Part shown: piece after piece, positions 57,834 through 64,000 of the stretch | Position numbering within the stretch: position 1 is the stretch's first letter | Layout of the letters: each line of letters starts with the position of its first letter | Origin: Balaenoptera acutorostrata | Lineage: Eukaryota > Chordata > Mammalia > Artiodactyla > Balaenopteridae | Reading direction: 5' to 3' | Assembly: GCF_949987535.1 (NCBI RefSeq) | Contig: NC_080075.1 | Location: 40,643,036 to 40,707,035, forward strand | Length of the DNA: 64,000 nucleotides | The notes under the pieces: model-generated | What the model saw: the letters and a program-made list of their open reading frames with translations, nothing else | What the model was told of the DNA's origin: nothing | Database searches by the model: none | Translations under genes and position numbers: made by a program

Positions 57834-58119
57834 TTGTGGGACCTTGTGCAACTGTATGGGTTGATGCCCAGAAGGCCAGCCCTGCCTATATCCCATGTCT
57901 TCCTCTTTCCTGGTTTACTCTCTTGTTTTAGTAGAGCACATTCCCCAGGAATCTTTTGAGAGAGTGTGTATGGGAAATAAGTTTTCGAGATTTCAATGTC
58001 TGAAAATGTCTTTGTTCTATCCTCATACTTGAACGTAAGCCACTTTATCGTGCAACACTGTACTCTGAACGTTGCTCCTTGGAGTTGAGCAACGCAGTAG
58101 CCCTGCATGATTGATGGTT
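57834..58119. other. Single-copy DNA or start of an old repeat
   Basis: No gene recognised. It merges into the old repeat that follows. Confidence 0.3.
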
Positions 58120-58800
58120 TGGCTGTGTATAAAATTCTAGGTTGGAAACAATTTTCCTTCCAGAACTTTAAAGGTATTGCTCCATTGCCTTATTTATAGT
58201 GGTACTGTGAGGAGGTCTGAAGGTATTTAAGATTCTTAATTTATGTGACCTGTTTATTCCTCTCTAGAAACTGATGTAAATTCTCTTAGCTCCAGAGTTC
58301 TGAAATTTTAGTGTACCCTTGTGAGGTTCTACCTTCATCCACTGTGTTTAGGACTCTATAGGCCCTTTTGATCTGACAACTCATGTTCTTCAGTTCTGAG
58401 AAATTTTCTTGAATTATTTCATTGGTGATTTTCTCTGCTCCATTTATTTACATTGTTCTTTCTTTCTGGACCTCTTATTATATATATATATATATATATA
58501 ATTTCATGATTATGTTTTTAATTTCTAATATATCTTTTTTGTTCTGTAAGTGATCCTTTCTTATAGCAACCTATTCTTGTTTCATGTATGCAGTGTTGTC
58601 TATTCTCTGAGGATAAAGGAAGTCTTGTTTGTTTGTTTGTTTTTCTCCCTGCTTAGCTGCTGTTGCTCCATGTTGCCTTTTTCTTGTATTTATTGGGTCT
58701 CTATCATTTTCTTTGGGGACTGTCCTCAGTTATTTGGTAATCCTTATTTTTCTGCTCTTGATTAATATTGGAGAACTAAAAAACTGATTAAAAGCACTGA
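58120..58800. repeat. Ancient interspersed repeat, family not named
   Basis: 'ttccagaactttaaaggtat', 'tgctccattgccttat', 'tctgagaaattttcttgaat' and 'ttgttctttctttctgg' reproduce, in order, an old mammalian repeat I have seen many times but cannot assign. An (AT)n tract lies at 58479-58501. Confidence 0.4.
58479..58501. repeat. (TA)n microsatellite
   Basis: About eleven TA units. Short, possibly polymorphic. Confidence 0.85.
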
Positions 58801-59450
58801 ACAAGTCAGCAGGGCTTGCTGGCTTTGAATTTTAAGGTGACCTGGGTGAGCTGTTTCTTGGGGGACCTTTGAAGTCAGCATTCTTACATTTTCTTTGTGT
58901 TTTGGTCAGATTCGCAGAGAAGAATTTTTCAGTCTCCTGCCTGACGGATGAAAGTCTGGCTGAGAAACAGGTGAGGGAAGAGGTCTGGAGAATCAGAACA
59001 TATGAGTTCATTTTCCCCCCGAGTAAGAAGCACTGCTCTCAACTGTGCCTGGCATCCCTCAATCCAGGACCATTTACTTAACTTTCTACAGAAACAAAAC
59101 CTCCAGCTTTCTCTCAGGATATGGAAGGGACAATTACTTGATGCCATGAAGGGGGGGAAAGGCAGCTAGAAATCTAATTGCTTCTCAAGTAGTTTTTCTT
59201 CCTTATTTAAGATCTCTCCTTTATCCCAGTCCTAGGTGTACCTGATGCTGCCAATTCTTGAACATTTTGAGGATCCTGTGGTTTGAAGCCAGCTTTCTCG
59301 GACGTGTTACCACTTGTCCATATGCTTTCCAGCTTCCAAAATTTCATTGCTGTTACCAACTTTCCTATTTTTCCCTGTATTTGTGTCTATGTCTTTTGTA
59401 AAAACTCTCTTTAATGTGGTTTTAGGGTAGGTACTTCATGAGGAGGTGAG
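58801..59450. other. Single-copy DNA
   Basis: No recognised gene. Frames 58869-59081 (plus) and 58929-59147 (minus) overlap antiparallel and have no motif. Confidence 0.35.
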
Positions 59451-59457
59451 GTTAGAT

Positions 59458-59805
59458 ACATTCAGTCCTCCCTAACTGCAAGCTCCACATCCATGGCTTC
59501 AACCAACTGTGGATCAAAAATATTTGAAAAATAATTCCAGAAAGTCCCAAAAAGCAAAACGAATTTGCTGCGCAGTGGCAATTATTTATATAGCATTTAC
59601 TTTGTATTTACAACTATTTATGTAGCATTTACATTGTATGAGGTATTATAAGTAATCTAGAGATGATTTAAAGTATACAGAAGGATTGTGTAGGTTATAT
59701 GCAAATACTACGCCATTTTATATAAGAGATTTAAACATCCAAGGGTTTTGGTATCTGCAGGGGTCCAGGACCAATCCTCCACTGATAGTGAGAGATGCCT
59801 ATACA
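59458..59805. mobile_element. MER2/Tigger-type DNA transposon
   Basis: Starts 'cattcagtcctccctaac' and ends at 'gatagtgagagatgcctata'. The internal landmarks 'aggtattataagtaatctag', 'gatttaaagtatacagaagg' and 'atgcaaatactacgccattt' match the MER2 (TcMar-Tigger) consensus closely. Non-autonomous; TA dinucleotides sit at both edges, as expected for this superfamily. Confidence 0.85.
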
Positions 59806-60890
59806 TACATTCAGTCCACCATCTAAACTCAGAACCCCATTGGCTTTCTTTAAACAGCTTTTTAGAACTTGTGTACCTTTTTTTACTTACTCAAATGTAC
59901 TGATGATGGAGCCAGTGCATTGGCATGGCAGTGAGATCTAACCTTCAAATCCTAGCCATGGCTTCTGCTAATGGCTTGATGTGGGAAACATCTATGGAAT
60001 TATCTGCTCAGTCAGTACTCCTTCCTCTTCTCTAGCAGCCCCTCAGCTTGGCCACCTCAGGAGTTGACATGTGCTAACATGATCTCACACGCAGGCTAGA
60101 GTTGATTGGCTTAGGGAAAGCCATTATCCAAGTTGGACCAATGACTCTTTTCTCTGGGATTCTTGGATATCAGCCAGAGAAAACATTGTTGGTGACAAAC
60201 TCTAAGATGTAAATTCCTTCTCTCCTGCCTCCCAAGTTTTGTTATGGGTCAAGGTTACCTGCATCATTCTTTCTTCAAGGTGTATCTCTTTGAGTGTTCC
60301 TCAAGACCCCCTCTCCCCACCTGACAATAGATACGCAACCCAACCTGTTCATCAGACAGATCTAAATTCTAGCTTTTGAGTTTAGATTAAAACGGAAATC
60401 TCCTCCCACTACATCCATTTTCTCATAACCATATAAATACTTCTTCAAAAATACTTAACAAAAATAATTTGGTTTTTCCCTCAGCCCCTTCCAGAGAACT
60501 GACATACATCAAGGCTAAGGTGACAGAAGGGGGCCTTTGATAATGCAATTCAAGCATATACATAAGGGGATATACTAAAAGGAGGTTAATCTGAGCGCTG
60601 TGAGAAGTCAAATTGCTTTGCTTTCCACCATTGCAATCCAAAGCCCCTTCCTCCTGCATATCCTCCCATAGCTCCAGCATGCAGCAGGATCCCACTGAAG
60701 AAAGGGAACTCCGGAGAGAGATTAGTGAGGGGGCAAGTGGGAGTTCAGAGCTCTCATATTCTATAATGCTGATGATTTAGGAGATAACGTACATTTTCCC
60801 CCCGAAGGAAGTAGGGTTTAAAAGTATTTTAATATTAAAATGCAAATTTCACCAGTGATAAAACTTTTCCCTCGGGAAACTCTTAGTGGA
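59806..60890. other. Single-copy DNA with a possible old repeat
   Basis: 60050-60190 has MER-like wording ('aagttggaccaatgactctt') but too little to assign. No gene. Confidence 0.3.
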
Positions 60891-60894
60891 GTAG

Positions 60895-61080
60895 AAAAGG
60901 TATTGACTTTGGATCCAAAGACTTTTGAGATCTATATTCAAATGCTGTAACTTGGGCAAGTTATTTGATCTCTCTTGCCTCAGTTTCTTCATATGAGAAA
61001 CAGGGATTGAAGGCATGGGGATTTAAAAAGACACAGTTGAAAAGGTGCCTGGCATGTGGTTACACTCTCTAAATGTACAT
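60895..61080 (+). repeat. MIR SINE
   Basis: 'tattcaaatgctgtaacttg', 'ggcaagttatttgatctctc', 'ttgcctcagtttcttcatat' and 'aggtgcctggcatgtggtta' follow the MIR order. Confidence 0.75.
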
Positions 61081-61279
61081 TCTTCCCCATTTTCCTCATT
61101 TGCTACCAAGAGCACTAAGATAGCAGAGCTTGTCCTGTACAGTAAATATTCCCAAGAGTGTTTAAGGAGGAAACATCAGCAAAGGCAAAAATGCTCTAAC
61201 AGAAAGAGGCCTGGGGGAATCTTTGAGAAGGGGACTCCTTACAGATTTGTATTTGAAAAGGGAAAAGTAACTAATAAGC

Positions 61280-61446
61280 CCCATATTTGTCAGGCATGGT
61301 GGAGGGAAGTTTAACTTGGACTTTTTTTCCCCAACACATTTATTTTAACCATTAAGCTCCTGATCCCAATGCATTTGAAAAACAACACGCACAAAATACC
61401 AATATTAGTTTGGTAACACTTTCTGAGTCATTGATTCCTTTGATAC
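61280..61446. repeat. Duplicated AT-rich module, copy 1
   Basis: 'tttgtcaggcatggtggagg' through 'tgagtcattgattcctttga' is repeated with clear divergence at 62072-62221. I do not recognise it as a known transposon. It lies directly upstream of the first CpG-rich block. Confidence 0.85.
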
Positions 61447-61599
61447 TTTTCCCCCCAAAAATGCATGTGTGTATTTGTACTCACACAACTACACTTTGGG
61501 GTAGTCACTCCATTCTCTGAAACAATAAACTCTGACCTACAAAAGTACTTTGACTTCATTGTGGTCCTTCCCCTCCTCTACACCCCACACCACCTGCTG

Positions 61600-61985
61600 C
61601 CAAGAGGAGACTGGCAAGTGGCACTGGGCTCCGGGAAGGCTGGATGTCAGCAGGACACCTGGGGATGGAGTCGGCGGCGGGGATGGGCGGAGGTGTCAGG
61701 GCAGCGCGCCATCCGGCTGTTTCCGTTCCGATGTGTCAGGAGAGCGGTGGCAGCAGAAGCGGAAAGGAGAGCAGAAGCAGAGCGGCAGCAGCAGAAGCCC
61801 ACGACAGTCAGCGCTCAGCGACTCCCTCACAAGGCGTGGGCGGTGCCTCCCAGCAGGCGGCGCCCACGTGGGAGAGGAGCGGAGAGGGAGCAGGGTGAAC
61901 CCTGCCCTTTAGGAGCACTGCCAGAGAACAGTCACTGTAAGTCCCAGGCGCGGCGACAAGAATTTTCGCTAGAATCTGGGTGATT
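61600..61985. promoter_or_regulatory. CpG island 1, promoter-like
   Basis: About 27 CpGs in roughly 340 bp by my count, in a window otherwise strongly CpG-poor outside SINEs. It holds 'gggatgggcggagg' (GC-box-like), a perfect palindrome 'cccacgtggg' at 61863-61872 containing the USF/MYC E-box CACGTG, and purine-rich 'gcagcagaagcggaaagg' repeats. A strong 5' splice-site sequence CACT|GTAAGT sits at 61936/61937 on the plus strand. Together these look like a promoter and non-coding first exon, but no downstream exon is recognised. The 172-codon frame at 61465-61983 is probably a by-product of high GC. Confidence 0.5.
61863..61872. promoter_or_regulatory. E-box palindrome CCCACGTGGG
   Basis: Ten-base perfect palindrome centred on CACGTG within CpG island 1. 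This is a typical USF/MYC/MAX site; function inferred. Confidence 0.45.
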
Positions 61986-62071
61986 TTCTCCCTCCTCAGT
62001 GAGAAGCGTCCTGCCACGCCCAGCCTAGGGGTGTCAAGGGGTGAGCAGGGACAGAAAAGCAGCTGAGACCC

Positions 62072-62221
62072 CGCGTGTTTGTCAGGCATGATGGAGGGAG
62101 GTTTAATATGGGCTTTATTTTAAACCAGGAAGTCCCTGATCCCAGTGCATTTGAAATATAACCGTCACAAAACACCGCTATTAATTTAGTAACATTCTTT
62201 GAGTCACTGATTTCTTTGACA
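62072..62221. repeat. Duplicated AT-rich module, copy 2
   Basis: Direct-repeat partner of 61280-61446, offset by about 776-792 bp. Shared words include 'tttgtcaggcatg', 'catttgaaa', 'cacaaaa' and 'tgagtca'. It lies directly upstream of the second CpG-rich block, as copy 1 does for the first. Confidence 0.85.
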
Positions 62222-62224
62222 TCT

Positions 62225-62540
62225 GCTCCATGGTGGGCAGGACCCACAGAGCCAGCGGACCGGCTGCAGGGGATGGGACTCTGCTTAACCAAGCGACCTG
62301 GAATTACTGTAAACTGCGCACCCGCAGGGCGGGGCCGATTGGCAGGCTGGGCCAGCAACTCCGAAGCCTTATGAGGGTAGGTTGGAGGTCTAGACGCCGC
62401 CCTCCCAGAGTCAGGAGCTGAGCTCGGCTTCTGGGCTCCAGGGCGGGGATGGGTGGCGAGGGGCCTGCCGCACTCCCTGCGACGTGGGTGTTGAGGGCCA
62501 GGTGGGGCATCCCTCCGCGCGGTAACCCCCATCCCCAGAT
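62225..62540. promoter_or_regulatory. CpG island 2 with GC box and inverted CCAAT box
   Basis: GC box 'gggcggggc' at 62327-62335 is followed three bases later by 'attgg' (inverted CCAAT) at 62338-62342, a classic TATA-less promoter arrangement. A second GC box is at 62441-62449. CpGs are frequent throughout. Minus-strand frames (61996-62571, 191 codons) are open because of base composition and show no domain I recognise. Confidence 0.5.
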
Positions 62541-62570
62541 CTAAAGGGAGAACGCAAAACAAACAGACCA

Positions 62571-62589
62571 AAAAAAAAAAAAAAAAAAA
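62571..62589. repeat. A19 homopolymer
   Basis: Uninterrupted A run just outside CpG island 2, flanked by 'gggagaac' on both sides (62548-62555 and about 62594-62601). It might be the tail of a small retroposed piece; evidence is weak. Confidence 0.6.
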
Positions 62590-62789
62590 CCGGGGAGAAC
62601 ACAGACCAGCTAATAATTCTGTGAACTATTCAATGTACAAAGGCCTAAAACAGACACCTCAGGCTGCTTGCACTAATAAATAACAACTGCATCCCTAAGT
62701 CCTGTTGGGGGTACAGAGTGTAATATTTAAAAACAAGATAAAAAGAAAGCCACACTTGGTCCTTAACATTAACTTGCCTTCCCTCATTT

Positions 62790-63290
62790 TACCCTCCCAC
62801 CCATGGAAGTGGGTGTTTTTACCTCCACTTTTACTTACAATGGAAGAAACTGGCGCTGAGGGGTTGCTCAAGGTCACACAGTTAATAATTGACAGAATCA
62901 AGATCTAAACTAGGGACTTCCCTGGTGGCACAGTGGTTAAGAATCCACCTGCCAGTGCAGGGACACGGGTTCGAGCCCTGGTCTGGGAAGATTCCACATG
63001 CCGCGAAGCAACTAAGCCCGTGCGCCACAACTCCTGAGCCTGCGCTCTAGAGCCCGCGAGCTACAACTACTGAAGCCTGTGCGCCCTGGAGCCTGAGTGC
63101 CGCAACTACTCAAGCACGAGTGCCTAGAGCCTGTGCTCCTCAACAAGAGAAGCCACTACACTGAGAAGCCCACGCACCACAACCAGAGAAAGCCCACGCA
63201 CAGCAACAAAGACCCAACACAGCCAAAAAACCCCACAAGATCTGAACTAGGTCTGACCCCAAAAGAGTGTCCTTAGTCGGTGCTGCATTC
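62790..63290 (+). repeat. MIR SINE split by a younger SINE
   Basis: 'ttacaatggaagaaactgg', 'cgctgaggggttgctcaagg', 'tcacacagttaataattgac' follow the MIR core. After the inserted SINE the MIR appears to continue with 'ggtctgaccccaaaagagtg'. Confidence 0.7.
62914..63235 (+). mobile_element. CHR-type SINE inserted in a MIR
   Basis: Head 'ggacttccctggtggcacag', B box 'gggttcgagccc', repeated 'cgcaactactcaagc'/'cacaactcctgagcc' units, then 'gcaacaaagacccaacacag'. Target duplication 'caagatctaaactag' (62899-62913) and 'caagatctgaactag' (63236-63250). The internal repeated units make it the long subtype, as at 25280 and 25927. Confidence 0.92.
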
Positions 63291-64000
63291 CCTCCTCAGA
63301 GATGAGGCAGATATACTTCATCACCCTTAGCGAAAAGAATGAGCCCCTCTCCAAATAAAGATGCCACTGCCAAGGTACCTGGGAAAACTATTGCCTTTCC
63401 TTATTTTCTGACCAAAGGATGTCTTTGCTTTGAGCTACTTACACCCTCCCCCTTATGAGATGGCTTGATGGATTAAACATTGCAGTCTATGATACTCAAT
63501 TTTCTTTTTCTTTTTTGAATCTAAATGGACCTATGATATGGACCTAACTAAGCCCGTGTTCAGACCAAATGATCCAGCCTGGCATTACTGACAAATGATG
63601 CACAGTCTCTTCCAATAAATACAGGATTTTAAACTACCTTGGTCATTTAACCGTTAATTATCCAACCAGTCTACAGATATTTAATGAGTATCTCTGCCTT
63701 TCCCCATGCCAATCGACTTTTTCCTCTGCCAGCTATTTTTTTTTCAAACACGGTTAAGATACAGTTTCTCCTTTGCTTAAAAACCCTCAGTGATTTCCCA
63801 CCATCTACAGGATGAAGACAAGTCTTGTCTCAAGAGCCTCCTGACTGTCCCTGCAGCTCTTAAGTTTGGAGTAGAGACAAAGTAAAACTCCAAAGTAGAG
63901 CCAAGTGTTTTTTATAGCCGCAAGAGTACTAATTCTTGTCCTCAGATCCTATGTGAGAATAATCAGAGTATAAAGTATAAATAGTAAATCAAATCCTTCA
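63291..64000. other. Single-copy DNA with a possible L2 trace
   Basis: 'cctttgcttaaaaaccctca' and 'ctacaggatgaagacaagtc' at 63770-63825 resemble an ancient L2-type repeat. The rest is unrecognised. No gene. Confidence 0.35.

Noticed and set aside
61465..61983. 172-codon plus-strand frame (and 191-codon minus frame at 61996-62571) across the CpG islands
   Set aside because: High GC lowers stop frequency. I recognise no domain, and the plus frame runs through a strong splice donor. I keep the region as promoter-like only.
62540..62605. A19 run with 'gggagaac' on both sides as a possible processed retrogene tail
   Set aside because: The repeat is only 8 bp, sits immediately around the A run, and no processed gene body precedes it.

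Overview
This window looks like nuclear DNA of a cetacean or a very close cetartiodactyl relative. The main reason is a set of tRNA-derived CHR-type SINEs. They begin 'cttccctggtggcgcagtgg', carry intact Pol III A and B boxes, and several still hold many CpGs. Young L1 LINEs of artiodactyl/cetacean type lie among them. I find no recognisable host protein-coding gene, no exon homologous to a known protein, and no canonical tRNA, rRNA or snRNA gene. By my boundaries L1 sequence alone makes up about two-fifths of the window; the remainder is SINEs, old MIR/L2/MaLR/DNA-transposon relics and single-copy intergenic or intronic DNA. Family names come from recognition of consensus sequences, not from a search.

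Layout. 0-10 kb: mostly single-copy DNA with a MER5A end, an antisense MaLR-like LTR, a 5'-truncated antisense L1, a (TG)n tract, an L2 fragment carrying copied filler DNA, and an L1 tail. 10-16.7 kb: an L1M fragment, a MaLR LTR with internal region, a 2.2 kb old L1 containing a tiny later L1 insertion, and an AT-rich single-copy stretch. 16.7-32 kb: a nest of transposons. One ancient L1 is split by a full-length L1 (17.97-25.25 kb, itself split by a SINE), by two SINEs, by a second L1 that keeps its 5' end but lacks its 3' end (26.72-29.75 kb), by an 0.85 kb L1 and by a 111 bp antisense L1 tail. 32-45 kb: single-copy DNA with two young SINEs, an old antisense L1, MIR/L2 relics and another truncated L1. 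45-50 kb: a 2.4 kb L1, a 93 bp retroposed insertion and a 0.8 kb L1. 50-61 kb: mostly single-copy DNA with old LTR-like pieces, a convergent SINE pair and a Tigger/MER2 element. 61.2-62.6 kb: two CpG-rich blocks, each preceded by a diverged copy of the same roughly 160 bp AT-rich module. This is the only promoter-like region in the window.

How things work together. The L1s supply the retrotransposition machinery in principle. The full-length copy keeps an open 297-codon ORF1, but its ORF2 is broken by stops and frameshifts, so it cannot move by itself. The SINEs are L1-dependent parasites, and most insertions have clear target-site duplications (TSDs). The points most worth following are the 3'-truncated L1 with a perfect TSD, the duplicated module with its CpG islands, the ORF1 fragment fused to the 5' end of the full-length L1, and the copied 28 bp filler in the L2.
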